The position numbers were made by a program, and so were the translations under genes. A stretch of DNA of 64,000 nucleotides from Eudorina sp. 2006-703-Eu-15 (Eukaryota; Chlorophyta; Chlorophyceae; Chlamydomonadales; Volvocaceae): positions 1 to 64,000 of the forward strand of contig BDSI01000182.1 of NCBI GenBank assembly GCA_003117195.1. Direction: 5' to 3'. The notes beneath the pieces are model-generated. The model was not told where the DNA came from and made no database searches. It worked only from the letters and a program-made list of their open reading frames with translations. Position 1 is the stretch's first letter. Each line of letters starts with the position of its first letter. This document shows positions 31,071 to 43,322 of the stretch, piece after piece.

Positions 31071-33766
31071 AGCGCCGGGCAGCCGGTGAAGGCAGCCGGT
31101 CTCACTCTTGTTGTGTTTGTTTAGGGGGAGGGGAATGGGGCGCACATTGGGGTGGCCGGGGGCGGACGGGAAACAGGGGGCGAACGGGCCGCGCATACAC
31201 GCATGCATACATACGCACGGATCTACACACACGAGCATGCGGCGTGCGTATTGCTTGGTGAGCTGCGTGAGCTGAGAGACTGCAGGGGAGGGCCCTGTGC
31301 GGATGCGGAAGAGGGCGACTCCCTCGTGCTTTTGGGGTATTCAGCCAAATCACCTAGGGTATGACACCAGGGGAGGGGAGGGGGTGCATGTCTCGGCCCG
31401 TGGCGGGGGGGCTGGGGCCGGGGCGCGGGGTGGGGGTCTGGATGTATTAGGAAGAATGGCGGCGGGAGGTGATAAGGGAGAAGCCACTCGCGATCTTGCG
31501 GTGGGAAAGGAGGCCCGCGGGGGGGTGGGGTCCTCGTGGGCCGTCCTTCAATTTTCAGTTCATCCTGGGGGACGGACTTGCCGGTTGGTGGATTGCCGGT
31601 TGGCTGATTGTTGGTTGGTGGTTTGTGAAGCTGTACGTTAACGTGCTGCGCGAGTGGCTGGGTGCAAGGAAGCAGCAGCATCAGCAGCAGCCAGAAGAAT
31701 TTTTGGGACTCGTTTGTGCGGCGGCGGTTCTAGCTTGCATTGCGGCTGGAGAGGAGAGAGGTGGGGATGGGGCCCGCCAACGATCGGGTCGGCCCGCCAT
31801 CGACCTCCCTCTATCTTGGATCTGTCTCCCGGGTCCCGTCAGGACACCGCTGGCGGGGGGTAACGCTCGGCCTGACGACCCGCGGGCCTGGCGACCCGCG
31901 GGCCTGGCGACCCGCTTGTCCTTAACGGGGAGGGTACTGCGCAGGTGGACGCGGCGGCGGTTGAAAGGCCCGGTCTCGAGGGCGCCGTCTGGCGCATTGC
32001 CAATACCGGGAGCCGAACCGCGTCAACGACAGGACCTGTGTACGACTGCGTATGTCAACCCGTTTGGCACCCCCCCCCCCGCAGTAGCCCGGCTGGGCGG
32101 TCTGCTGCGCCGCCTGGTCGATCCCTTGCTCGCTTCCAAAGGGGGGGGGACATGCAAACGAGCTTGTGTGCACAGGTTGGCTTGTGTTTTGTATTTGTGG
32201 GGTGGGCCTGATGCAGGTCAAGGCGGTTCTTTATGTATCGGTACGCCTCAGAATGGCGGTGATGGTTGGCGGTGCGGACGGGGTGCCGATGCGCTGTGTC
32301 CCTCCCTTACCTCGCGGAGAGGGGGCCAGGTGTATTTGCATTACGAGATACGGGCAGTGCCCAGATGTGTGGGTGGGGTGCGAACGGAAGGCGCCGGGGA
32401 CGGGTATCCCTTCTTGATTTATTTGGCGCTTGTACCAGTGGGGTACGTCCTATGCTGTGTGGCCACTCCCGGCAGCGTGTTTCTGAAACTCATGCTGGGT
32501 GTGTGTGTGTGTGTTTGCTGTCCAGCGTTGCTCTCGGTAACGCTGCTTGGTTGGTTGCGCCCTTCTTGTACACCCTCCTGCAATGTGCTGCGGGAGAGGT
32601 TACCCCGCTCATCACATGAATTGTATTGCCACATTGGTGCCATTGCGCCCAACGGCGGTCTCCCCGGCAGTACGCCAACTGAAACACACGAAAGCAAGAC
32701 GCCAAACCGCACGCCGCCGCAAAGGATCCACGCCCGCGCCTTGCGAGCTGTCCTCCTCCCCATCACCGTAATAAGCTGATAAAGGGCCGCCTCACGCGTC
32801 TCAATCCTCTCCGCGCAGATGACCCGACCCACCACCGCCAGCCGTCCCCCGGACACCTGAACAGGGCCCCACCCCACCCCGCTGCTGCTGCTGCTGCTGC
32901 TGCACAACGTCACAGCAGGTGCCTCGACCGCGACAGGACCGCAAGCAGCCAAGGCGGGGGGCTGTTGCGGCCACTGCCGAAATCAATCCACTCACTCACT
33001 CCAGGGGTGGGGGGCTTCCAGTGACGGCTGACCGCTGCCGGAGAGGGGCGCGACGGCCCTCCGCGGCCCTGGGAACCAGACCCGGGCCACCCGGCAGCTC
33101 ACAGTGCCGTCAGCGGTCGGTCGCCCTCTGATGACCTACCCCCCCCCGCTTGCGACTGGGTTGCTCAATTTCCAGCTCCCTCCCTCCCTCCCTGGCGCAA
33201 AGCTCAAAAGCGCCCGCACGCCCGCAGCCAACCGTCCGCGCCACCCCACAGCGAAGCAAAGCGAACCGCGGCGTCGCGCGCAACCCGGTACGGTACGATA
33301 CGGTACGATACGGTACGCGTCGAGGCGTGTACCACGCGACCCCGCGGGGAGAGCCGCCCAGCCTGGCCCTCCGCCCACGGTGGTGCGCATCGACAACATC
33401 CCTGCCCCGCCTACCCCACCCAACACACAACACTCCCTCCCCAAGATCAACGTGCCTCACTTGCGGGGCGGGGCGGGGCGGGGCGCACATACCCGACCCT
33501 GCCTCCCCAGATCGTACGTCACATCCGGCGCCACCTAACCCTCGCTGATCTAACCCCCCACCCCTCACCCCCCCCCCAATCCCTCAAGCCATAACCCCCA
33601 CGGGCCCGCGGGACTCCCCGACGACTCGACGGGACGGGACAGGACGGGACTGGCGGGCGGGTCGGGACGGTCCGGGTCCATCCGGGCCTTCGCATTCAGC
33701 ACACCGCACCGTACCGCACCCACTCTCGCCGCCGTCGCGGGGCAGGGGGGTTGTCCCCCCTCCTGC
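31071..33766. other. Convergent gap between CYP710 and EF-hand genes
   Basis: 2.7 kb without a supported gene. It includes CYP710's 3' UTR. A long open frame (31469-32779, + strand) runs through Trp-, Arg- and Gly-rich sequence of no protein-like character. Around 33287-33320 a GGTACGATAC-type repeat occurs. The right end (33000-33766) is the 3' region of the EF-hand gene. Confidence 0.4.
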
Positions 33767-36180
33767 TTACGACAGCTGCTGTACGGCACTCTCCAGGACG
33801 TACGTGATGGCGCCCACGGGGATCCCCTGGAGCCGACAGACAGCGGAGCGGCAGTAGCGGCAGTAGCGGCAGTAGCGGCAGCAGCCGCCGAAGCAGGGCG
33901 TGTGTGTGGCTGTGTGGCTGTGTGTGTGTGTATGTGTTATTTAGGCAGGCAGAACAGGAGTGCGTGACATATGTGTGTATGTGTGTGTGTGGCGGTGGAG
34001 CTCCAACAGAGCGTGGCTTCCACACCCGGGGGCTGCCCCCGCGGCGCATCTCGTACTGGAAACACGCAATGCGCCGGGCAAGGGCATCGTGGCAGTGTCC
34101 TGCAGTCCGAACCAAGCCCGGACGGGTCTGCTGCCCTGCCGGCGCACCTCCTTCGCCGCCAGGCCCACACCCCTCCTCCCCGCACCCACCCCGAGGTCGG
34201 CCCCCCACCCCACGGGGTGGGTCCCTCCCCCTCCCCCTCTCACTCCTCACCTCACCTGGACTGCGGTGATGCCCAACTGGTTGGCCCCCTCCTTGACCAG
34301 ACCAGCCAGGTAGGGGAAGCCCTGGGGGGGGCCGGGCAGGCCGGGGTCGGATCCAGGGCGGGCCCGGGTCGGGGCGCGGAGCGGGGGCAGAGCGGGACAA
34401 AAAGTTATATCCATCAGAGGCAGGACCATCTCCATTGAAAACAAATCCCCCGTCAGAGCTGATGTGACTGAGCCTAGAGCCGGCTGAACACCCCCCGGTA
34501 GGGGTTCACTACCGCTCTCATGCACACCAAAGCCCCTCCTGATGGGCCCCCCCGGACCCCGCACGGCACGCCCCGGTAAGGGGGCACCCCGCCCCCTCGC
34601 CCCCTCGCCCCCTCGCCCCCTCCCCCTCCCCCCGCACCAGCGCCCCTCAGCCCCCCTCAGCCCCCTCCCCCTCCCCCTCCCCCCCCACCAGCGCCCTCAT
34701 CAGCACGGCCACCCCGATCTTGAGGAACAGGGAGTCCTTCCAGTCCTTGCGGTGACCCACGAGGCCCCGGCAGCACTGCAGGAACTGAGGAAAAGGGGGG
34801 GACAGGGAGGCAGCCGGGAGGGAGGCAGCCGGGAGGGAGGGGGACCCACAGAGGAACCCAGCAGCCGAGGGGTCAACTGGGTGCGGGGGCCCGGGGCTGA
34901 GGTAAGCACAGAGGTCCAGGGGGGCGCCCGGGGCTGAGGTAAGCTCAGAGGTCCAGGGGGGGCCCGCCGGGGAAGGTGCGAGGGAGGGTCGGGGATCGGG
35001 TGGGCAGTGCGGGTGCTGGCGGCCGCGAGGCGGTGACGAGGGCTGCCCTCCAGGGAGAGGGCCTCCGGCAGCCATTCGGGTCGGCCGACCCGTGGGTCAT
35101 CCCATGGGTCACCTCAGAGGTTAATAAATCGTTGATCGCCCTTGCCGGTGCACATGCCTACAAAGCGCAAGCCCGAGGGTGCCCACTGCTAAGGGGGGAG
35201 GGGGGGCCGCCTGACGCGCCCAAACCAGTGCGGAGCGACACCCGCTTGCGGGACGCTGCACACCCGGAGCCCACCTCGCCACCCGGCAGCCCGCATGCCC
35301 ACAGACAGCTGCATTACCTCAGCGAACTCAAATCGGTGGTTTTCATTCTTGTCGTACTTCTCGATGAGCTTGTTCACCTGCGCCGGAAGAAAGGGTTTTG
35401 GGCGGGTCAGAAGAAAGAAGTCACCTGGCCGGGCCTTCAACCGTGCTCGCGTCGGCTTGGTGGGCTTCCAGTAACTCCCATTCGTCGCGCAGCCAGAGGG
35501 TGCAGCGGCGGGAGGACACACAGGGAGGAGGAGGGGGCGGGGGGCGCACCGTACCTCGCTGATGTTTGGGACGCGCACGTGGTACGGCAGCTTGCGGTTG
35601 ATGATGTCGTACATCTTCAGCAGGCCAATGAACACCTCCTTGTTGTCCAACCTGCGGGGGAGTCCGTGGCAAGGAGTTAGTGCTCCAGGAGGGGATTGCG
35701 ATTGCGGTGCCAGCCAGCCGCGTGTTGCACGAACGGTCGACCGCTGGCCTAAGACTGGTTGGACGGTTGAAAGCCGTTCACAGCGAGGCGCTGCGAAGGA
35801 GGAAGAGATCTCAGATCTGGGCGCACAAAATTGAAAGTATTGTCCGGCTCGTGGTCCGCGCCTTGTATTCATGCACGACAACGGCACAATCGACGTTGGG
35901 ACAAAAGGGTTGCCACGTCGACGCGCCAACCAGCTAAGAGCCATGAAGATGTATATCTGGGCCATCACAAGGCCCTAAGATACCTTGCAGATCGTCGCGG
36001 CATCGCGTGCACAGTAATTAACGTCACGGGATGCAACACTCACGAGCCATCGTTGTCGATATCGCACTCGTTGAACGCCTTCCTGCACTGATTTTCAAAC
36101 CACCTGCTTTCCACGATGTTGAATCCCAGCCGTGGCGGTAAGCCCGGTAACGAAATCTCCTTGCCGAAAATCTTCACCAT
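33767..36180 (-). CDS. Small protein with two EF-hands (calcium sensor-like)
   Basis: Minus-strand exons 36180-36044, 35651-35555, 35377-35318, 34784-34689, 34321-34256, 33826-33767 (171 aa), phase-consistent. The first EF-hand loop, DIDNDGSLDNKE, has Asp at 1, 3 and 5, Gly at 6 and Glu at 12; an intron splits it after the Ser at position 7. The second, DKNENHRFEFAE, keeps ligands at 1, 3, 5, 9 and 12 but has His in place of the usual Gly at 6, so binding may be weaker. The C-terminal half is Leu/Ala/Val-rich and probably helical (KIGVAVLMRALGFPYLAG), ending ITYVLESAVQQLS. No catalytic domain is visible. Its role as a calcium-responsive regulator is inferred from the EF-hands. It shares a divergent promoter with the glycosyltransferase-like gene. 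Confidence 0.85.
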
Positions 36181-36904
36181 TTTCGTTATTGATGTCTGGA
36201 GCAAACGACTACTGAGCCCAATGGACTACGGCAAAACTCCTACCCAAATGCGCTTGAAAGGGTTGAATGCTGCAGTCGAAGCGTGCACCAGCTTCCACCG
36301 TTGGCGATTGCTGGTACGACGGTACGGGACGGTACGGAGCTCTCCGTGACGGTCTGAACGGAGCACCAGCAAGGTCCGCAAATCGGTCCCTAAAGGCTCA
36401 TGCATCAGGCCAGGCGACATCAGCCGAAAATCGGCCACACGCGTGTGGCGGTCCCGGCGGAAGACCAGGTTACTCTCCAACTACACGATGCCTCCCAGCG
36501 CTGTGGTACAGCGCAACTGGGCACCAGGACCTAGGGCGTAGGGCAGCGCAGGGTGACAGTCATTGGAACGGGACAGGACGGGACCTGATTGCGTACCGAC
36601 CTGATTGCGTACGGGCAGATTCCCACCCTTTCTCCAGTTGGCACTGTTCGCAGCATGGCGTCCGCCCATCATCACTACATAATGTCATACGCTGTACGGT
36701 TGTCAATCAGGCCAGCAAAGATCCCAGCATACGCGTGGGCCGACGCAGTGCTTGGGAGCCGCTCAGGGTGTCGCACCCAGGTTCCATCTTGTAACGTACG
36801 ACAGTTTAAGTGCATTTGCGCAGTCTTAGGTTCGGTTTTATGGACTTGCTAACTTAATCATTGCGTTTGTATTGCCTTCATGCAAGCCGGGGCTCCACAA
36901 AAAC
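36181..36904. promoter_or_regulatory. Divergent promoter region, EF-hand / glycosyltransferase-like gene
   Basis: About 720 bp between opposed starts, with several GTAC-containing repeats near 36310-36345 and a CTGATTGCGTACGG-like doublet at 36582-36615. No specific regulator can be named. Confidence 0.5.
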
Positions 36905-39496
36905 ATGGATTCCCCGAAGCTGAAGTATACGCTACAGAGCACCACGCTACTTTTATTGATCACATTTCCTTTGCTGTCCTTGAGCGCATTTCCAGCCGAA
37001 TTCGACGTGGTGACCTTAGCTTACAAGCCGTCTTGCGTGAATCGGCAAATGATAACGAAAGTGAATAGATACATACTTCCGAAGCCCCGTAAGATACATG
37101 TCATATCTGGAAGAAGCTGTGACATATACGAGCAGTTCGCGGAGAACGTAGTCTGTCATCTGGTAATTGGGGTGCGGCAACAGCCAACGACCTCCTGGCA
37201 AAACTTCATTGAGCGTCGCGCTTGCATGCAGGACGACACGCTTGTTCCCGGAATGTCCTATCGTGACGTCTGCGAGTGGATACAGACTCGCTTCAAAGCC
37301 CACCCGAACGTGGAGTTTCTGCATTACATGCTCAGGAGGCGGGCACTGTGGTACTTCCAGCAACTGCTGAAGCTCGCGGTTGCCTCTCACGTACCCGATC
37401 TTTCCGAATTCTTCTTGATCCTCGACAGTGAGTCACGGTGCTGCGCCCATCTCCCGCCTTGGCAGTGGCGCCAAGTGACGGGACATCGCCCGACGCCGTC
37501 CCCCATCGAAACCCTCCCCTGGCCCCCACCCCGCCACCCCGCCACCCCGCCACCCCGCCACGCAGGCGACATGATCATCCTCCGCCCCCTCAGCTGGTTC
37601 CTGCCGCTGGAGGACGAACCTGCCACCACCCCCACCGCCCCCCTGGACCCCTCGCCCTTCCCGCCAGCCCGACCGGTCTCCCCGCGCAGCGCGCCCCCCC
37701 GCAGCTGCACCAACCCGCACCCCTTCCGCACCCTGGTCCACATCGGCGGCTGGGCCCCGCCCTACGCCTACCACCAGACCTACCGCTACCTGACCGGCCG
37801 GGAGCTGGTCGACGGCCACGCAGCGCAGAGCCTGGTGCCCAGCTACCACGGCGCCAGCTTGGTGACCCACAACATCCTGGTGCATAAGCCCCTCATGGCG
37901 GAGTTCCTGGGGAACATCTCCCGGCCGCAGTACGAGGGGATGCGCAACGGCTGGGCCATGTCCATCATTGATGCTGTGGCCACGCTGCCGGTGGGGTCGG
38001 GGGTGTGGGGTCGGGGGTCTAGGGTGTGGGGTCGGGTGTGGGGTCTGGGAGGTGGGCCGTGGGCGGCGGTGGGCGGCGGGAGGGGCGGAGGCTTGGGAAC
38101 GATCTGCTAGGTCCGTGGGGGCTGAAGCGACTCGCAGCAAGGCGGGCCCTTCTTCCCCCGGGAGTTGCGGGGGGTTGTGCCCGTGTGATGTTGTGTAAGC
38201 AGATCACGAACGGCATTGGGGCGGCGGATTCCCCTCTGACCTACCCCTGACCTACCTCTCGCCCCCGTGTGGACCTCCTTAACACACCCCACCCCCACCC
38301 CCCGTGCAGGCCGTCGTGGACCTGAGGGAGGGCTTCTCCGAGTACTGGTCGTACCTCTCCTGGGTTCAGGTACGGATGTACGGATGTACCAGCGCACGGG
38401 TACCGTGATACCGTACATCCGCTCATCGTCACGCAAACGGGGGAGGTGTGGGGGGCGTGCGGCGCCTCGTCATGCCGGCATACCAATGTGCAGCGGCTGG
38501 GAACTGGGAGGGTGTCGCGCGCGCGCCTCAAGAAGGGTTCACCGGCTGGGGAGCGACATGGCCCCCCATTCGCCCCGGGGGTGGGGATGGCGTCTGGGTG
38601 GGACAGGGAGGCGGGGTTTGCGTGCGTGTCATTGCCGGCAGGGCGGTGCGGTCCGTTGACCGTTGACGGTTGGTGCTGCCCCACGCCACCCTCGCCGCGG
38701 GCTTTTGCCTTCCTGAACCCCCGGCTCCCCTACCCTCATCCATCGCTGCTCTCTGCGCCGCGTCGCGGTCGGACAACCTCCCCCCGCGCAACGCAGTCTA
38801 AATTATGTCAACCAATTTCCTGTACCTCCCACCGCCGCGCAGGATCACTACCCTTGCCGCTTCATGCAAGCGGAGCGACGCGTGTGGACACGCCTCCCAC
38901 TTGCGTACCCGGGCATCATGCCCAAAGAGGGGTTCGTGTCCGCCGTACCGTACGGAGACTCATTCGTACCGGTGTGTTGCCCCACGTGAGTAACACCGTA
39001 GCGCGACCGCCGGCCTCCTCGCCTGCTGATGCAGCTATCCCGGGGACTGTACGGCACACAAACACACACAATTTCATCTTGCCCCGGGATATCTGGTTTG
39101 GGTGGTTTTCACTCGGCTCGCTGTACGTGGGGACGGAGGTTGGCACCTTGTGGCAGACAGGACAGGACAGGGCAGGGCAGGACAGGTCGCGAAGGGGTGC
39201 TGCGACAGACACACAGACGCACAGACACATCGGGAAGGGAGCTGCTGACGCGGGACTCCCCTTGACGCCGCTCGCCACGAAGACACACTGCCAGGGGGGT
39301 CCCCCTCCCCCCGACCCCCTCCCCCCGACCCCCTTCCCCCCGCCCCTCCCTCCCCTCCAGGACGGACGACCTCAACCGTACGGCCGCCGAGGGCCACTGG
39401 TACCTGGGCTACGAGCTGGGCCACTACGACAACTGCAACTTCCACCACGAGGCGTTCACGCGGGGGTACGCGGAGTGGTACCTGGCGCCGGGGTGA
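36905..39496 (+). CDS. Type II membrane glycosyltransferase-like protein (DxD motif; DUF6492-like)
   Basis: Exons 36905-37427, 37566-37990, 38310-38369, 38843-38949, 39361-39496 (about 416 aa), phase-consistent. The N-terminus has a signal anchor (TTLLLLITFPLLSLSAF). Then FDVVTLAYKPSCVNRQM and KIHVIS look like the first strands of a nucleotide-sugar (GT-A) fold. The intron between exons 1 and 2 splits the codon that builds ILDSDMIILRPLSWF, a DxD metal/nucleotide motif followed by 'I..RPL'. Later conserved-looking pieces are YHQTYRYLTGRELV, SLVTHNILVHKPLMAEF and, at the end, GHYDNCNFHHEAF. This matches the general pattern of uncharacterised DUF6492-like proteins; the donor and acceptor sugars are unknown. 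A Pro-rich insert (about residues 190-230) is low complexity. Its fourth exon follows an intron-resident repeat by 18 nt. Confidence 0.7.
38793..38830 (+). repeat. Intron-resident repeat, copy 5 (sense)
   Basis: Core at 38807-38824, two mismatches to consensus. It lies in the 38370-38842 intron of the glycosyltransferase-like gene, 18 nt from the 3' splice site. The left flank (TCTAAATTAT) is more diverged than in other copies. Confidence 0.8.
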
Positions 39497-41943
39497 CCCA
39501 GAGGGGGGGAGGGGGGGGGAGGGGGAGGGGGGAGGGGGGGAGGAGCGGGTGAGGGGACTGTGCCCAAGGCCTGTCCATCACCCGGGGGAGGGCTGGTCAG
39601 GTAGCACTGACAAGAGGTCAGGGGGCTCCGACAAGAGGTCAGGGGGCAGCAGCTCAGCAGGTCGGAAAATGGCGGTGGCGCACAGACGGTAAGGGTGGGG
39701 GCCGGGAAACGGGAGGGGACGGGACGGGACGGGACGGGGGCCGACGCGGCACGACGGCGGACCGCATCACAGGTGGCTGACGGGGGCTGGGGACGGGAGA
39801 GCCGCTGGCAGGCCATAGGTCCCGGGGGGGTGGGGCTCACGTCGCCGTGGAAACCCAGGTACGAGTTGCGCTCGTCGGCGCGAACGCGGGTTCAAGCGCA
39901 TTCAGGCCCCGAACGACAGACGATGGGTGGCGTGGTTCAAATCTGGGTGGGAGCGATGATTCCGTGAATGAATGTGCGAAGTGATGAAGGAATGAATGAA
40001 TGAATGAATGGGTGGGTGGGCGAATGGGTGGGTGGGTGGAATGCATGGATGCATGAGGTGCCGGTGCCTCGATGGTGGGTCCATCAGGACGGGCTCGCGG
40101 GACACTCGTTGGCTGTGCGCTGCTGGAGGGGAGGGGGCGCGAGGGAGGTGAAGGGGGAGACTCGGCAGGTGAAGTAACCCCCCCCTTCCCCCGCGAGCGT
40201 TCGGACGGTGAAGCGGCGGCAGCAGCAGCTGCGGCCGTATCACGAAGTCCCGGCCCCCACCCACCCACACACACATACACACACATGCATTCATACAGAT
40301 GATTGACACAAGTGAATGAACGTCGTTACAGCGGACCCCGAAAGGGGATCAACGAAGTATCCCTACCAGGGCAAGTTATGTATCAATGTATGGGATGCAG
40401 TTTTTGGACTTCAGGCCGCGCCGCGCAGGGCAGCGGGGGGGAGGGCGCCACACGGCCCCGATCGTTGTCCGGATGGGGTCGTAGTGGTGGTGGTGGTGGT
40501 GGTGGGGTGTGTGTGGTGAGGGGGGTGGTGACGCGACGGGCGGTGCCACCGACCTGGGGGCAAGTACACGTACTGTGTGTACGGCAGTAGTGCCGTACGT
40601 GATTCTGTTCATACAGGTAGATCACACCGTTGTGACACTGTGAACCAAGCCGTCCATCGCGCTGCACAAGCGGGCGAGATGCCGTACTATCCGGGCGCTC
40701 AGACTCCTCTGGGCAGGAGGGGGGCTGCGGGACGGAGGCCGGACTTATGCCGGGGGGGCATGTCGTGTGTGTTTAACAAGAAGCCGTGTGTGTGTTGAGC
40801 ATCTATTCAGACGTGTGACGGCACACGGCTGAGGCACACCCGCGTGCTCGCGCAAGCGGAACGACATGCGTCGCGGGGCTGGCAACCACCGGCACGGACC
40901 ACGGCCCCCTGCCACCTCGACGACACCTGCGGGGCCCTGTCGTTGCATTCTGGCCTCTGGCTGCGCGGGTGGCCGGGTGGATGGTTCGTTCCTGTGGGCC
41001 GCCAAGTCGACTTCAGATTGCTGCTGAGGGGCTGACGGACTCAAGAGCTGACCGGAAGGCTCGCCATGCCGTTGTCGTACGGCGCCGGACACAGGCATTC
41101 CTGTACCTTAGAGCTCTGTCTGTCTGGCTGCCCCATGCCGCCACCTCGAACCCAGAGACCCGCGCGTCCGCCTCCCCCCACCACCACCACCCACACACCC
41201 ACACCCTCCCCCACCCGCACACACCCCCACCCACACACCCACACCCCCCACACACCCACACCCCCCACCCACACACCCACACACACCCACACACACCCAC
41301 ACCCGCACACCCCGCCACGCCCCCACACCCACACCCCCACCCCCACCCCACGCCCCCACCCCCACACCCCCACAGGGAGGTAACGCAGTAACCCACAGCA
41401 GCTGTCCTCACAGCGCGACCTCTCCGCCCGTTGGTCCCCCCGTACGGCAATGAGGACAGCGAACCTTCACAAGACCCCTGCCCCAACGCACCCTACGTAC
41501 GGCAGACACTCGCGTGTTGTCGTCCACGGGTCCACGGCTGTACTGCACTGCCCTCGCATGGCGGCAAAACCCCTCTCTCGCGCTCCCGCGACACGGCAAC
41601 CCCCCCTCTCACCCCTTCAACCCACATCCCCGCCGTCATCCGCCGCACCGACCGATCCCCTCTCGCGCCCCGTTCGCAGCCCATCAACAGCCGCCCCTCC
41701 CTCTCCCTCCCTCTCTCTCCCTCACCCTCCCTCTCTCTCCCTCTCTCTCCCTCCACCCACCTCACTAGAGACCCCTCTCACTCTCTCTTCATTCTCTTCA
41801 GCTCCGCACCTGCGCCTCTCTCGCTGTCACCCGCGCCCTCTCAACCCCCACACCGCATCACACCCCGGCCTTTTCCCTTTCCGGGGGCTGTTCCTTTCTC
41901 TTCTTCCTTCCACCCCCCAGCCCCGCACCCAGCCCCCGCCAGC
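39497..41943. other. Convergent gap, glycosyltransferase-like and Nudix genes
   Basis: 2.4 kb with no supported gene. It holds simple sequence: G-rich tract 39505-39545, TGAATGAA units near 39985-40010, TGGGTGGG near 40010-40040, a (CCCACA)-type tract 41170-41370 and CTCCCTCT units 41690-41760. Confidence 0.5.
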
Positions 41944-43239
41944 TCACGCCGGCAGGACCGGCTTGAGCACCAGCTCCTCCGTCAGCAGCGGGTTGCTGGC
42001 GGCCCCCGCGGCGCCTGACCGGCTCCCCAGGCTGCCGTACAGTTTGTTGAAGTAGGCCCACGTGAGACCGAACATGAGGCCTGGAGGACGAAGTGTGGGG
42101 CGCGGGGCGGGGCGGTGGGATCGTTGTCTTGGGGCCTTATGTACAGGAGGGGGGGAGGGCTGTGGGGCCCCCCTCCCTCCGCATCCTCCCACCCTCCCCT
42201 CCCGCCCCCCTCCCCTTCCCCCCGGTGTTTTGGCAACACCGACGCCTATACCATCATCGTCGCTGGCGATCTACGGTACTGTACCAACGTTCTCCGGTCG
42301 AACCGTCGCTCTGGCAGTGGCAGCAGCGCAATTTGAAATTGTCTACCAATTTCCTATACCCTCCCCTCCGCCCCCCACCCCCCTCCCCTCCTCTCCCCTC
42401 CGCCCCCGTCCCCTCCGCTCCCCCCCCCTCCACCCACCCGGGCTCTTGGGCAGGCTGTTGTCCGCCACGAAGGCCTGGCTGACGTCCAGTGGCAGCGCCA
42501 GCACCTCGATGCACTCGCCGTGGCCCAGCAGGCCCCCGCCCGCGCCCGCGACGGCCATGGACGAATCCACCTGCAGGGGTGTGAAAACACCCCGTGAGTT
42601 TATACAATAGACCCGCTTGTGTGTGGGGGGGGGCGGGGATGCACCGGGCGGCAATGGGCGGGGGCGGCCAGCGGGGAGCGTCGGCCAGCGGTCGGGGTCG
42701 GGTGACGTCCTGAGGCTGAGGACCACCCCCTCTGTCAATAGGAAGACAGCGAAACCGCGAAGGAACAAATACCGACTGCGTAGCGGGTGCCAGATTGGCC
42801 GCCGCCGGCGATGAATTAGGTATATATGTATATGTATGTATGTATATATATATAATATAGATATATATATATATCATCCACCCCACCACCGGGCAGAGGT
42901 GGTGGCTCCTGCAGGCCGCCGCCGGGGGACGCCAAGCACGGCGGTAGCAAGCAAGCCCAAAGCCCTCCCAACTCGTCGGTATCGTAGACATTCGCGGACA
43001 GCTCCCCCGAGCCACAGCCCCCAGAAGGCACCCCTGCCGAGCACTCAGCCGTATGCGGGGTCACGGGCCCATGCACACGGGCGACTGGCCCCGAAACCAC
43101 TCTTATCACGATATGTGGCCGTACCTCAGCGTAGTACATGATGTGGGCCGACCCCTGGGTCCCCGCCGCGGAGACGCCCACCCCGATCTCCCGAATGCTC
43201 TCCAGCGGCACCTGGAAGCCGCACTCCTCCAGGATCTCC

Positions 43240-43322
<83 letters not shown>

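Noticed and set aside
31469..32779. 436-codon open frame on the plus strand after CYP710
   Set aside because: Trp/Arg/Gly-rich, crosses GT simple sequence, has no domain or splice structure, and long chance frames are common in such GC-rich DNA.
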